Of a stretch of 64,000 bases of DNA, positions 8,893-18,085 are shown piece by piece. The stretch lies in the NCBI RefSeq assembly GCF_023195775.1, contig NZ_CP096205.1, forward strand, positions 3,759,205-3,823,204, written 5' to 3'. The first letter of the stretch is position 1. Each line of letters starts with the position of its first letter. This DNA is from Flavobacterium azooxidireducens. Its GTDB lineage: Bacteria > Bacteroidota > Bacteroidia > Flavobacteriales > Flavobacteriaceae. The notes under the pieces were generated by a model. It had not been told where the DNA came from and did not search any database. It was given only the letters and a program-made list of their open reading frames with translations. Position numbers and translations under genes: made by a program.

Positions 8893-10793
8893 TATTCTAC
8901 TGGTTTTGCGGTTAAATCTTCATCATAACGCATAATATAAACGCCTTTGTTGGAATAACCGGAGGCTAATTTTTTCTCGTAATCAAATTTGTTTTCGATA
9001 CCCTCGCTTGCTGTATTTTGAATAGTAGTTTCAAAATCTTCTTCTTGTGAAAGTCGCAACATCGTATCAAAAACTAAATCAAAACCACGGATAGCATATT
9101 GGTTTGGATAAACGTTATTTTTCTTTTTATAACTGGTTGCAAATCCTAACGATTCTGAAGTATCTTGAAATTTAGCCAACGAAGGAAAAATAATATTTTG
9201 TTTCAATATTCGCGGAAAAACTTCATCTGTTTCAAAGGTTGGATTGATGTCTAAAACCACTAATTCTGCTTTATATCCTTCACTTTTTGCTTTGCTACAT
9301 TGAGCTACAGCATTAAAAATCATTCCGGTTGCGGCTGTTTCTAAAATAAAATAATTTACTTTATTTTTAGAAAGCTTTGGGGTGATGCTATCACCAATTA
9401 CACCGCCTTTTTCTCCTAATGGAGCGATATAAATGTCTTTATGATTTTCTTCAATAAACTTTTTGGTTGCAGCTTTTTTTCTATCAATCAAAGCAATCAT
9501 ATTTCCGTTTTTTGATCGAATGTAATCAAACATTACATTTTTTACAAAATCAGCGGATGGCATCGATTGATACAAATTGCTATACGATTTTGATGTTTCC
9601 CGCAAAGGAGAAATAACAGGCACGTTATGTGGATTTAAAAGTTCTGCGGCTTTTTCAACATATTGAGGATAAAACGGTCCGATAACGGCATGAGCTTTAT
9701 CAACATTGTTATTTCGAATAATCGGAAGCACATTGGAAGAGCTTTTCGTTTCTTGAGAATCAAATATTTTCACATTGAAATTAAGTCCCAATCGCTTAGC
9801 CGAATCAATTGCCATTAAAGCTCCAGAATAAAAATCCAACGTCATATTTAAGAATCCGTCACGTTTTAATCTAGCTTGAGTAGATAAAGTGGTATCACTT
9901 TCGATATTGGAAACATTAAAAGGAAATAACAATACAATTTCTTTTTTCTCTTTAACGGATATCGATTTGCTTAAATCTTTTACTAAACGAACAGTTCCTG
10001 TGTTCACTGATACATTTGCCGGAACTTTAATCATCATTCCATCTCTAACACCATCTTTTAATTCCGGATTCAAAGCGATTAATTCATCTTGACTCAAACG
10101 AAACATTTTGGCTAATCCAAATAAAGTTTCTTTTGGTTTTACTTCATAAGTTAAGTACTTTCCGTTATTTGGAACTTCAATTTTCTTTGCAGGAGTTGAA
10201 GTGGTAGTTTCAACTGATTTCCCTTTTTTAATGATTAATTTTTGTCCGATTATTAAACCTGATTTCGCTTCAGGATTCAATAATTCCAGTTCTTCAACCG
10301 AGATATTATATTGTTTGGAAATACCATACATCGTTTCTTTGGGCTGAACTTCATGATAAACTGCTTGCCCGTTTGAAATTACTTCTTGTTTAGCTTCTTC
10401 TTTTTTTCCATTAATTTGAATGGTTTGTCCTATTTTTAGGCCTTCCTTTTTAACTTCAGGATTTAAACGTTCTAATTCTTCAACCGAAGTATTATATTGT
10501 TTTGCAATTCCGAAAAGCGTTTCTTTAGGCTGAACTTCATGCGTTTTTGAATTTCCGTTTTGCTCTTTGGTAACAGCTGAAGTAGGAATAAGTAATGTTG
10601 TATTTTCCTGAATTCCGTTTTGAGCATCGGGATTCAATCGATAAATATCGTAAGGTGTAACTTTATACTTTTGAGCAATTTGAGTAATTGTTTCTCCTTT
10701 GGCAACTGTATGCTTTTTATAATTAGAAGGCTGAGCCATCAAAAAATTGGTGACACTTAAAAAGATAATTACCGTTTTAAATACTAATTTCAT
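8892..10793 (-). CDS. LysM protein with periplasmic ligand-binding-like domain
   Basis: A 633-residue exported protein. After a signal peptide (MKLVFKTVIIFLSVTNFLMAQ) come four LysM repeats (about residues 27-70, 82-126, 146-190 and 213-258), which bind the glycan of peptidoglycan. The rest (about 290-625) resembles a type I periplasmic binding fold as in branched-chain amino acid receptors (HAVIGPFYPQYVEKAAELL, PVISPL). A start at 10811 is possible, but the ATG at 10793 puts the signal peptide at the N-terminus. It follows a three-LysM gene and guaA. A cell-wall sensing or scaffold role is inference. Confidence 0.85.
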   Translation of the reverse strand: MKLVFKTVIIFLSVTNFLMAQPSNYKKHTVAKGETITQIAQKYKVTPYDIYRLNPDAQNGIQENTTLLIPTSAVTKEQNGNSKTHEVQPKETLFGIAKQYNTSVEELERLNPEVKKEGLKIGQTIQINGKKEEAKQEVISNGQAVYHEVQPKETMYGISKQYNISVEELELLNPEAKSGLIIGQKLIIKKGKSVETTTSTPAKKIEVPNNGKYLTYEVKPKETLFGLAKMFRLSQDELIALNPELKDGVRDGMMIKVPANVSVNTGTVRLVKDLSKSISVKEKKEIVLLFPFNVSNIESDTTLSTQARLKRDGFLNMTLDFYSGALMAIDSAKRLGLNFNVKIFDSQETKSSSNVLPIIRNNNVDKAHAVIGPFYPQYVEKAAELLNPHNVPVISPLRETSKSYSNLYQSMPSADFVKNVMFDYIRSKNGNMIALIDRKKAATKKFIEENHKDIYIAPLGEKGGVIGDSITPKLSKNKVNYFILETAATGMIFNAVAQCSKAKSEGYKAELVVLDINPTFETDEVFPRILKQNIIFPSLAKFQDTSESLGFATSYKKKNNVYPNQYAIRGFDLVFDTMLRLSQEEDFETTIQNTASEGIENKFDYEKKLASGYSNKGVYIMRYDEDLTAKPVE

Positions 10794-10822
10794 TCTTGTA
10801 GGTTGATACATTTTAAACGCAG

Positions 10823-11578
10823 TTAATTGGCTTTAATTGTTAATACTTGTCCGGCTTGTAATCCATTTTTTAATACTCTTTCATTCTGACTCAAAATAGC
10901 GTCAATGGAAACATTATACTTTTTTGATAATCCGTATAAGGTTTCTTTTGGGGCAACAGTATGTTTAAAAATTTCTCCGGCATTTGGTTTGATAGTTGCT
11001 AATTGAACTTCTTTTTTTTGTTGAACAGCATTATCATTTTTGTTATTACCAACAATTGTGCCATCTGGAATTTTTAATGTTTGTCCGGCTTGCAAATTAT
11101 TTTTCATCAAAATAGCATTTGCATTTTTTAATTCATCAACCGAAACATTATAAAGTTTTGATAAACCATAAAGTGTTTCACCAGCTTTCACTTTGTGATC
11201 CAATCGATTGGTAACTTTTGTAACTTTAGCTTCTGATTTTTGAACTTCTTTTGGCTCTTCAACCGTCTTCTTAAGCTTTATTTCCGGTTCTTTTGAATCT
11301 GTTTTAGTGATGTATTTTTCATCCGGAATATCAATTACAGGTGATTTTTGAGGAGCGTAAAACTCCAACACCATTCCTTCTTTAACACCATCAATAGCAA
11401 ATCGATTGGCTCTGTAAATTTCGGCCGGATCGACTACATATTTTTTTGAAATATCTAAAACAGTTTCACCCGAAACTACTGTGTGTTTCACAGGATCCAT
11501 TCCGGGTTTGACTACGGTTTGTGAAAAAGTGATTTGGGGGCTTAGCAATATCATTACTCCAAACAAAAACTTCTTCAT
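10823..11578 (-). CDS. Exported triple-LysM protein
   Basis: A 251-residue protein with signal peptide MKKFLFGVMILLSPQITFSQ and three LysM repeats, near residues 31-75, 127-171 and 207-250. The linkers between them are rich in Lys, Glu and Thr. There is no catalytic domain, so it probably binds peptidoglycan without cutting it. It lies 18 bases after guaA and 29 bases before the larger LysM gene, so the three probably form one transcript. Repeats 2 and 3 are close to the LysM repeats of the neighbour, suggesting duplication. Confidence 0.85.
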   Translation of the reverse strand: MKKFLFGVMILLSPQITFSQTVVKPGMDPVKHTVVSGETVLDISKKYVVDPAEIYRANRFAIDGVKEGMVLEFYAPQKSPVIDIPDEKYITKTDSKEPEIKLKKTVEEPKEVQKSEAKVTKVTNRLDHKVKAGETLYGLSKLYNVSVDELKNANAILMKNNLQAGQTLKIPDGTIVGNNKNDNAVQQKKEVQLATIKPNAGEIFKHTVAPKETLYGLSKKYNVSIDAILSQNERVLKNGLQAGQVLTIKAN

Positions 11579-11596
11579 CTTTATTAATCTTATAAA

Positions 11597-13126
11597 TTAT
11601 TCCCACTCAATCGTTGCCGGCGGTTTGGAACTGATATCATATACCACACGATTAACTCCTTTTACCTTATTGATGATTTCGTTTGAAATTTTCATCAAAA
11701 AATCATACGGTAAATGAACCCAGTCCGCGGTCATTCCATCAGTAGATTCCACTGCTCTTAACGCCACTACTTTTTCATAGGTACGCTCATCGCCCATTAC
11801 TCCTACGCTATTTACCGGAAGTAAAATGGCACCCGCTTGCCATACTTGATCATAAAGTCCGTGTGATTTTAGACCTTCGATAAAGATAGCATCAACTTCT
11901 TGCAATATACGAACTTTTTCTTTTGTTATATCTCCTAAAATTCGGATGGATAATCCCGGTCCCGGAAACGGATGTCTTCCCAATAATTCAGGGTCAATTC
12001 CTAGGGACGCTCCTACTCTACGCACTTCATCTTTAAACAACATTCGCAACGGTTCCACGATTTTTAGTTTCATAAAATCCGGTAAACCTCCTACGTTATG
12101 ATGCGATTTTATGGTCGCTGATGGTCCCTTTACCGAAATAGATTCAATCACATCCGGATAAATTGTTCCTTGGGCTAACCATTTCACGTCTTCTATTCGG
12201 TGAGCTTCGTCATCAAAAACTTCGATAAAAACTCGTCCGATGGCTTTGCGTTTGGCTTCCGGTTCTTCTATTCCGCCTAATTGATCTAAAAATCGATCAG
12301 CGGCATCAACACCTTTTACATTCAAACCCATTCCTTTGTATTGATCTAATACATTTTGAAACTCGTTTTTACGCAATAAACCATTATTAACAAAAATACA
12401 ATATAGATTTTCGCCAATGGCCTTTTTTAATAAAACAGCTGCCACGGTTGAATCTACACCTCCCGAAAGACCTAAAACTACTTTATCTCCTTTGATTTTT
12501 TCTTGTAATTCGGCTACAATTTCTTCTACAAAAGCATTTGGTGTAAAATTCTGTGGCACTTCGGCTATACGAACCAAAAAGTTTTCCAACATTTGTTTTC
12601 CATCGGATGAATGATAGACTTCCGGATGAAATTGAATGGCGTAGGTTTTTTCACCTTCAATACGGTAAGCGGCATTTTCTACATCCTTTGTACTGGCTAA
12701 TTTTACACCATTAGTTGGTAATTTTTTGATGGTGTCGCTATGGCTCATCCAAACTTGACTATTGAGAGCCACTTCTTCGAAAAACGGATCGTGGTCGTCA
12801 ACAAAACTCAAATTGGCTCTACCGTATTCGCGAGTGTTGGATGGAGCTACTTCGCCACCATCAAAATGGGCTAAATATTGAGCACCATAACAAACGGCTA
12901 GCAAAGGCATTTTGCCTCTAATTTGTGATAAATCGGGATGAGGAGCATCATCTGCTCGAACAGAAAAAGGACTACCGGAAAGAATTGTAGCTTTAAAGCT
13001 GGACAAATCTTCGGGAACTTTGTTATAAGGAAAAATTTCGCAGAATATGTTTAATTCTCGAACTCTTCTCGCAATAAGTTGTGTGTATTGCGAACCAAAA
13101 TCTAAAATAAGTACGTTGTGTTGCAT
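11597..13126 (-). CDS. guaA: GMP synthase (glutamine-hydrolysing)
   Basis: A 509-residue enzyme converting XMP to GMP. The class I glutamine amidotransferase domain has nucleophile C79 (AVCYGAQ) and the H167/E169 pair (FHPEV). The ATP pyrophosphatase P-loop SGGVDS is at 221-226, and the C-terminal dimerisation domain ends [11 protein letters not shown], as is standard. The frame runs upstream to 13183, but [13 protein letters not shown] at 13126 is the family start. A TAnnTTTG box three bases upstream would make the transcript leaderless or nearly so. Confidence 0.97.
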   Translation of the reverse strand: MQHNVLILDFGSQYTQLIARRVRELNIFCEIFPYNKVPEDLSSFKATILSGSPFSVRADDAPHPDLSQIRGKMPLLAVCYGAQYLAHFDGGEVAPSNTREYGRANLSFVDDHDPFFEEVALNSQVWMSHSDTIKKLPTNGVKLASTKDVENAAYRIEGEKTYAIQFHPEVYHSSDGKQMLENFLVRIAEVPQNFTPNAFVEEIVAELQEKIKGDKVVLGLSGGVDSTVAAVLLKKAIGENLYCIFVNNGLLRKNEFQNVLDQYKGMGLNVKGVDAADRFLDQLGGIEEPEAKRKAIGRVFIEVFDDEAHRIEDVKWLAQGTIYPDVIESISVKGPSATIKSHHNVGGLPDFMKLKIVEPLRMLFKDEVRRVGASLGIDPELLGRHPFPGPGLSIRILGDITKEKVRILQEVDAIFIEGLKSHGLYDQVWQAGAILLPVNSVGVMGDERTYEKVVALRAVESTDGMTADWVHLPYDFLMKISNEIINKVKGVNRVVYDISSKPPATIEWE

Positions 13127-13129
13127 GGG

Positions 13130-13137
13130 CAAAAATA
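13130..13137 (-). promoter_or_regulatory. Possible -7 box abutting the guaA start
   Basis: TATTTTTG on the minus strand fits TAnnTTTG but is separated from the ATG by only CCC. If used, transcription would begin at or just inside the start codon. Confidence 0.35.
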
Positions 13138-13224
13138 GGTATATTCTTGGAAAGTGAAAAACAGATAAGCGGTTAAATTTCAAAAAAATTAACCGATCAA
13201 TTTATTTGTGTAAAAAAGGTATTT

Positions 13225-14442
13225 TTAGATTCCGATTTCAACTTGAAAGCGAATGTACCAATTGGTTTTACTGCTTCCGTCAAAATAAGTTAAATCATCT
13301 AATGTGAATTCGGATTGAATTTTGAATGCGTGTTCCCAGAAATATTTGGTTAAACCAATACTATATTGTTTGGTATGTGGCGTAAATTCTCTAATATCTT
13401 CATTCACTTTTTGAGTGGAAAACCGCCCGATTACTTCGTAATTCGTAGAAAAAATGTAGCTTAACTGATAATCAAACCCCTCTCCTACATAAACATAATT
13501 AAAATCGGTTGCATCCTCCGGATTAAATGTGAATGGATTTTCAGAAGTTCTATTCATATACGAACTCATCAAAGCCCAACCGTTATATTTTAACATCGCA
13601 TCTACAAAAACAGATTCCATTGTTCTTTTTTCAAACAAATCAGACCCTAATTGTCCTTGAGTTTGACGAGCTTTTACATTCCGTTGAAACGTTCCGGCTA
13701 ACAATAATTTAGGTTTTTGTTCACGTGCAATATCGCCTTCAAAGTTGGTTCCGTCTTTGGAAAAAGCACCTAGCGGGAAAAGTTCCATTCTTCCGGTTAA
13801 CGCAAACCCATCATCAGGACTTTTGGTGACATTTCGGCCATTTCCGGTACTAATGGCAGATTTTAAATTATACGAAAACTTATCTTTCTTCTCATTCAAA
13901 AAATACGTTTGAAATCCAAAATCACGATCAATATTAAAACGAGCATTATTGATGGAACGATCAGTTAATTGCAAAGCTCCCGATGAATTGACACGTTGAC
14001 GATTTCCCGGTAATTTTGTTTGTCCGAAAGCAAAACTCCAATGTTTGTTAGGTCGATAAAACATAACCGCATCACGAATAATATTGATGTTTTCGCCTGC
14101 TTCTATTTCTCCTACATCGCCCGGAGCAAAGGACAATTGAATTGCATATAAAAATTTTGGATTACCTACATAACCATCAAAACGCAAACGCAAACGTCGA
14201 ACTTGCCCTTCAAAAGCATCATCTTGGTCTTCATTATTCAAATATCCTAATCGATTTTGCATTCTAAATCGAATATTAAGTTGAAAAATACTATCAGGAG
14301 AAGTCAGCCCCAAACCTCTACCATAATTATAATAAGGTAATGTTGCTAATTTTAAATCGTTGTCTTTGGTGCTAAATTGAATATCTTGAGCTATTGAAAA
14401 TGAAGATATTAACAAAAATAGAAGTAGAAATTTCGTTTTCAT
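13225..14442 (-). CDS. Outer-membrane porin, OprO/OprP family
   Basis: A 405-residue protein with signal peptide MKTKFLLLFLLISSFSIAQ and alternating beta-strand segments rich in aromatic residues. It matches the phosphate-selective porin O/P family pattern (FQLNIRFRMQNRLGYL..., RRLRLRFDGYVGNPKFLYAIQLSF) and ends in an aromatic-rich strand with a terminal FQVEIGI. The predicted location is the outer membrane. It is transcribed alone, divergently from prmA. The solute is not proven; phosphate or pyrophosphate is the family association, and no pho genes are adjacent. Confidence 0.82.
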   Translation of the reverse strand: MKTKFLLLFLLISSFSIAQDIQFSTKDNDLKLATLPYYNYGRGLGLTSPDSIFQLNIRFRMQNRLGYLNNEDQDDAFEGQVRRLRLRFDGYVGNPKFLYAIQLSFAPGDVGEIEAGENINIIRDAVMFYRPNKHWSFAFGQTKLPGNRQRVNSSGALQLTDRSINNARFNIDRDFGFQTYFLNEKKDKFSYNLKSAISTGNGRNVTKSPDDGFALTGRMELFPLGAFSKDGTNFEGDIAREQKPKLLLAGTFQRNVKARQTQGQLGSDLFEKRTMESVFVDAMLKYNGWALMSSYMNRTSENPFTFNPEDATDFNYVYVGEGFDYQLSYIFSTNYEVIGRFSTQKVNEDIREFTPHTKQYSIGLTKYFWEHAFKIQSEFTLDDLTYFDGSSKTNWYIRFQVEIGI

Positions 14443-14465
14443 TTGTAGTAGTTGTGTTTGCTCGG

Positions 14466-14473
14466 CAAAAGTA
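14466..14473 (-). promoter_or_regulatory. -7 box of the porin gene
   Basis: TACTTTTG on the minus strand, 23 bases before the porin start, in the divergent spacer with prmA. Confidence 0.55.
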
Positions 14474-14513
14474 ATTTAATTTTTGTAATGTAAAACTATT
14501 GTAGCGGGATTGT

Positions 14514-14521
14514 TACCTTTG
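14514..14521 (+). promoter_or_regulatory. -7 box of prmA
   Basis: TACCTTTG, a full TAnnTTTG match, 13 bases before the prmA ATG. A TTG at 14499-14501 is too close to be the -33 box. Confidence 0.55.
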
Positions 14522-14534
14522 CAAAAAAAACAAA

Positions 14535-15371
14535 ATGTCGAATATATATTTAGGATATCATTTTACGGTTGAACCGAAAGAATTAGGTTGCGAAATTTTA
14601 GTGGCCGAATTGGGCGAAAAACCTTTTGAAAGCTTCATTGAAACCGAATTCGGTGTAACGGCTTATGTTCAAAAAAACCTTTGGACGGAGGATATTTTGG
14701 ATGATATTTTCATCTTAACTTCTCCTGAATTTACGATTTCTTTTCATGTAGAAGAAATTGAACAAGTGAACTGGAACGAAGAATGGGAGAAGAATTTTAA
14801 TGCGATCGATGTCGATAGAACGTGCTATGTTCGAGCACCGTTTCATCCAAAAACCGATGCTGAATATGATATTGTGATCGAACCCAAAATGAGCTTTGGA
14901 ACCGGTCATCATGAAACAACGCACATGGTTATTCAACACTTATTAGAAACCGATTTGGTTGGTAAAAAAACGTTGGATATGGGCTGCGGAACCGCCATTT
15001 TAGCCATCTTAGCCGAATTGAAAGGTGCCAAACCAATTGATGCTATTGACATTGATAATTGGTGTTATTTGAATTCGATTGAAAATGCCGAACGAAATAA
15101 TTGCAAGCATATCACCGTTTATGAAGGAGATGCTTCGTTATTAGTTGATCAAAAATATGATGTGATTATTGCCAATATCAACCGAAATATTCTTTTGAAT
15201 GATATGAATCGCTATGTTAATTGCTTAAATCAAAATGGTTTATTATTTTTGAGTGGATTTTATAGCGAAGATATTCCTGCCATTGATGAATGTTGTCAAA
15301 AGTTAGGTTTAAAATTGGAGAAAACAATTGAACGGAATAATTGGGTGAGTTTGAGGTATAAGATGGGATAG
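14535..15371 (+). CDS. prmA: Ribosomal protein L11 methyltransferase
   Basis: A 278-residue SAM-dependent methyltransferase that trimethylates ribosomal protein L11. The SAM-binding motif TLDMGCGTAILAI lies near 145, preceded by MSFGTGHHETT, which is diagnostic for PrmA; the substrate-side motif ANINRNIL is near 213. It has an N-terminal L11-recognition domain of about 80 residues. The length is slightly short of the E. coli enzyme, as usual for Bacteroidetes. clpS follows 100 bases downstream across an inverted-repeat spacer. Confidence 0.95.
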   Translation: MSNIYLGYHFTVEPKELGCEILVAELGEKPFESFIETEFGVTAYVQKNLWTEDILDDIFILTSPEFTISFHVEEIEQVNWNEEWEKNFNAIDVDRTCYVRAPFHPKTDAEYDIVIEPKMSFGTGHHETTHMVIQHLLETDLVGKKTLDMGCGTAILAILAELKGAKPIDAIDIDNWCYLNSIENAERNNCKHITVYEGDASLLVDQKYDVIIANINRNILLNDMNRYVNCLNQNGLLFLSGFYSEDIPAIDECCQKLGLKLEKTIERNNWVSLRYKMG

Positions 15372-15390
15372 TAGGATTTTTAGATTGTTG

Positions 15391-15454
15391 GATTTTTAGA
15401 TTATTAGATTGTCTGATTATTCGAAAAATCTAAAAATCGAATAATCTAAAAATC
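15391..15454. repeat. 15-bp inverted repeat in prmA-clpS spacer
   Basis: GATTTTTAGATTATT at 15391-15405 is perfectly complementary to 15440-15454. The loop contains a second inverted pair (GATTATTCGA and its complement). The elements belong to the GATT spacer-repeat family also seen at 2750-2868. The hairpin lacks the G+C stem and T-run of a terminator. Confidence 0.75.
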
Positions 15455-15470
15455 GTTTAAATTTAAAAAA

Positions 15471-15746
15471 ATGAGTACGATAGAGAAAATTCAAGAAGAA
15501 GTTTTAGTCGAAGAAGCCGTTGGGATTAACAACGAAATTGTGCTTTTTAATGATGATGTCAACACATTTGATCACGTGATTGACACGTTAATTCGCGTTT
15601 GCAGTCACACCAGCGAACAAGCCGAACAATGTGCAATTTTAGTTCACTACAAAGGAAAATGCACTGTAAAAACCGGAGATTTTGATGAACTAAAACCACA
15701 ATGTACACAATTGTTGGAAGCCGGTTTGAGTGCCGAAATTATATAA
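15471..15746 (+). CDS. clpS: ATP-dependent Clp protease adaptor ClpS
   Basis: A 91-residue adaptor that delivers N-degron substrates to ClpAP-type proteases. The core has VLFNDDVNTFDHVIDTLIRVCSHTSEQAEQCAILVHYKGKC, where NDD..T is the substrate-pocket motif and the VH..G.C region follows. The length is normal for Bacteroidetes. The next gene begins three bases after its stop, suggesting cotranscription with the hydroxylase-type gene. Confidence 0.94.
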   Translation: MSTIEKIQEEVLVEEAVGINNEIVLFNDDVNTFDHVIDTLIRVCSHTSEQAEQCAILVHYKGKCTVKTGDFDELKPQCTQLLEAGLSAEII

Positions 15747-15749
15747 AAT

Positions 15750-17027
15750 TTGGAACAATACGGAAAAATACTCATTATTGCCATGCCGGCATTTCTGTTA
15801 CTGATTGTAATTGAAAAAGCGTATGGCTATTTTAGAGGAAACGACACGGCTCCGTTAATGGATACCGTTTCGAGTTTGAGTTCCGGAATTACCAATGCTG
15901 TAAAAGATGTATTAGGAATCAGCATTTCGATTTTGACCTATGATTGGATGGTTTCAAAAGTGGCTGTTTTTACGATTGAAAATACTATTCTCACCTATAT
16001 AATTGCTTTTTTTGTTATTGACTTTTATGGTTATTGGACGCATCGCTGGTCGCATCAAATCAATATTTTTTGGAATAAACATGCGATTCATCACAGCAGC
16101 GAAGAATTTAATTTAAGTTGTGCTTTGCGGCAATCCATTTCTTCTTTCGTAAATTTGTTTACTTTTTTATTAATTCCGGCTGCATTTTTAGGCGTTCCGG
16201 CAACAGTTATTGCAATTGTACTTCCGCTGCATTTGTTTTTGCAATTTTGGTATCATACCAAACACATTGGCAAAATGGGGTTTTTAGAGAAAATCATTGT
16301 TACGCCTTCGCATCATAGAGTTCATCATGCGATTAACAAAGAATATTTAGACAAAAATCACGGACAAATTTTTATTTTTTGGGATAAATGGTTTGGCACT
16401 TTTCAAGAAGAACTAAACGAAGTACCAGCTGTTTATGGAATTACGAGACCTGCTCAAACGTGGAATCCAATCAAAATTAATTTTCAGCATTTGTGGTTAT
16501 TGATGCAAGATGCTTGGCGTGCCGAAAATTGGAAGGATAAATTCACAATCTGGTTTAAACCAACAGGCTGGAGACCGGAAGGTTTTGAAGAAAAATACCC
16601 GGTTCATAAAATTGAAGATGTGTATGCTTTTGAAAAATACAACCCAAAACATTCAAAATTTTTAACCTATTATTCAATTGTTCAGCTTTTTATAACCTTG
16701 GGATTTGTGAGTTATTTGTTTGCGAATATCGGAACTATTGGGTTGCCAACCATTTTTGTGTATGGTTTGTTTATTTTTATCACCATTTATAGTCTCACTG
16801 AATTGATGGATACGAATCCAAATGCTTACTTTTTTGAATTATATCGATTGCTTTTTGGTTTTGGAATTGTGTTTTTTTACGGTGATTGGTTTGGATTAAA
16901 TTCAGTTATTCTGTTTAGTAATTATGTACTTGGATTTTATTTTTTAGTTTCTTTCGGGTTTTCCTATTATTTTTCTAGTTATGAATTTACAGGTTTAAAA
17001 AATCCATCAAAACCAATCAATTCTTAA
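15750..17027 (+). CDS. Fatty acid hydroxylase / sterol desaturase family membrane protein
   Basis: A 425-residue integral membrane di-iron protein. The histidine boxes are HRWSH at 98-102, HAIHH at 111-115 and SHHRVHH near 190, the family's metal ligands. A second membrane block of four or five helices follows residues 300-420. The likely start is TTG at 15750, giving MEQYGKILIIAMPAF; an ATG at 15783 would remove eleven residues. It lies 3 bases after clpS and overlaps the next start by one base (TAATG). The lipid substrate is unknown. Confidence 0.85.
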   Translation: MEQYGKILIIAMPAFLLLIVIEKAYGYFRGNDTAPLMDTVSSLSSGITNAVKDVLGISISILTYDWMVSKVAVFTIENTILTYIIAFFVIDFYGYWTHRWSHQINIFWNKHAIHHSSEEFNLSCALRQSISSFVNLFTFLLIPAAFLGVPATVIAIVLPLHLFLQFWYHTKHIGKMGFLEKIIVTPSHHRVHHAINKEYLDKNHGQIFIFWDKWFGTFQEELNEVPAVYGITRPAQTWNPIKINFQHLWLLMQDAWRAENWKDKFTIWFKPTGWRPEGFEEKYPVHKIEDVYAFEKYNPKHSKFLTYYSIVQLFITLGFVSYLFANIGTIGLPTIFVYGLFIFITIYSLTELMDTNPNAYFFELYRLLFGFGIVFFYGDWFGLNSVILFSNYVLGFYFLVSFGFSYYFSSYEFTGLKNPSKPINS

Positions 17028-17686
17028 TGAAAATAGAAAGATTTACTCGGAGTTTTATCGTAATTTGTTTTTTATACTTACTTCTATTGCTATCAGGAAA
17101 AGAAGATATGGCTTGGTGGTTAAAGCCAATGTTGATTCCGTTTTTAATTAGTATTGTTGCTATTTCTGACAAATTTCCAACACAAGAAATACTTCTTTTT
17201 GCCCTATTTTTTTCATGGATTGGTGATGTTTTATTACTGTTTTCAGATAAACATTCACTCTTTTTTATTTTTGGATTAGTAGCTTTTTTAATCGCTCATT
17301 TGATTTATATTTTCCTATTTCAAAAACAAAATAAAATCAATAAAAATAAAATTTATTTGCAATTTAGTCCGATTGTAGTAATTTATCTTTTGGGAATTTT
17401 AAGTATATTGTGGTCATCGTTAAACGAAATGAAAATTCCGGTTACCATTTATGCATTTGTGATTTCCACAATGCTTTTAATGAGTATCAAAGCCTATTTT
17501 GAATGGAAAAAACCAGCCAATCTTTTGGTGTTAATTGGTGCTGTATTATTTGTTATTTCAGATAGTATTTTAGCCTTTAACAAATTCTACACACCAATTC
17601 CAATGAGTTCATTTTTGATAATGAGTACTTATCTAGCAGCTCAATTTTTTATTGTAAAAAGTGTTTTGATAAATAACAAAGTCTAA
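17027..17686 (+). CDS. YhhN-family membrane protein (lysoplasmalogenase-like)
   Basis: A 219-residue protein with eight predicted helices. It contains the YhhN/TMEM86 signature pattern, including FFSWIGDVLLLF near residue 63-74 and LFVISDSILAFNKF near 180-193, whose Asp residues lie in the membrane. Vertebrate TMEM86B hydrolyses the vinyl ether of lysoplasmalogens; for bacterial members this is less established. Translation is probably coupled to the hydroxylase-type gene upstream, hinting at a shared lipid pathway. Its stop overlaps the stop of the opposing HMA gene. Confidence 0.8.
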   Translation: MKIERFTRSFIVICFLYLLLLLSGKEDMAWWLKPMLIPFLISIVAISDKFPTQEILLFALFFSWIGDVLLLFSDKHSLFFIFGLVAFLIAHLIYIFLFQKQNKINKNKIYLQFSPIVVIYLLGILSILWSSLNEMKIPVTIYAFVISTMLLMSIKAYFEWKKPANLLVLIGAVLFVISDSILAFNKFYTPIPMSSFLIMSTYLAAQFFIVKSVLINNKV

Positions 17687-17949
17687 CTCATTCTTCCAAT
17701 CGCACAACTCACATACGATTTAGCTTTTTCACTCAATGAATTAGTTTCGCCAACTTCAGGATAACCTAAGCTATGTAATGTTGCTTTTACGACTACTAAA
17801 TCAGCTTCATTTTCATAACGAAAAGAAACTATTTGCTCATCATTATTTACTTCTACATCAGAAATATTTTCTAATAGAGTAAGTTTTTTAGTGATAGTGT
17901 TGGCACAACCATGGCATTTTAGGTTTTGAATTTTAAGTGATGCTTTCAT
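17683..17949 (-). CDS. Heavy-metal-associated (HMA) domain protein, CxxC-lacking second Cys variant
   Basis: An 88-residue cytosolic protein with one ferredoxin-like HMA domain. The metal loop is CHGCANT (C-x-x-C) near residues 12-16, and the sheet pattern follows (ISDVEVNNDEQIVSFRY, LHSLGYPEVG). It ends in a short tail with one extra Cys (YVSCAIGRMS). Despite the label wording of this entry, the CxxC itself is intact; the tail Cys is the unusual part. It probably binds Cu(I) or a similar soft metal. The start at 17949 rather than 17967 gives the family N-terminus. A good -7 box and a CRP-like site lie upstream. Confidence 0.85.
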   Translation of the reverse strand: MKASLKIQNLKCHGCANTITKKLTLLENISDVEVNNDEQIVSFRYENEADLVVVKATLHSLGYPEVGETNSLSEKAKSYVSCAIGRMS

Positions 17950-17968
17950 TATTAAAGAGTTTATCATA

Positions 17969-17976
17969 CAAAGTTA
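17969..17976 (-). promoter_or_regulatory. -7 box of the HMA gene
   Basis: TAACTTTG on the minus strand, a full TAnnTTTG match, 19 bases before the start at 17949. Confidence 0.6.
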
Positions 17977-17997
17977 GTTCTTTGAATAATGAATAAA

Positions 17998-18013
17998 TGT
18001 GACAAAAGTCACA
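17998..18013. promoter_or_regulatory. CRP/FNR-like operator
   Basis: TGTGAC-AAAA-GTCACA is a perfect 6-bp inverted repeat and matches TGTGA-N6-TCACA. Its centre lies about 42 bases upstream of the start predicted from the HMA -7 box, the classic activator position. It is also about 60 bases from a possible start for the divergent signalling gene. Confidence 0.5.
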
Positions 18014-18085
18014 CAAGAATTTAGTTTTATTTATTTTTAATGGCAGAAAGTTGTATTTTTATGCTTTCAAACGACTAATTTCCTT

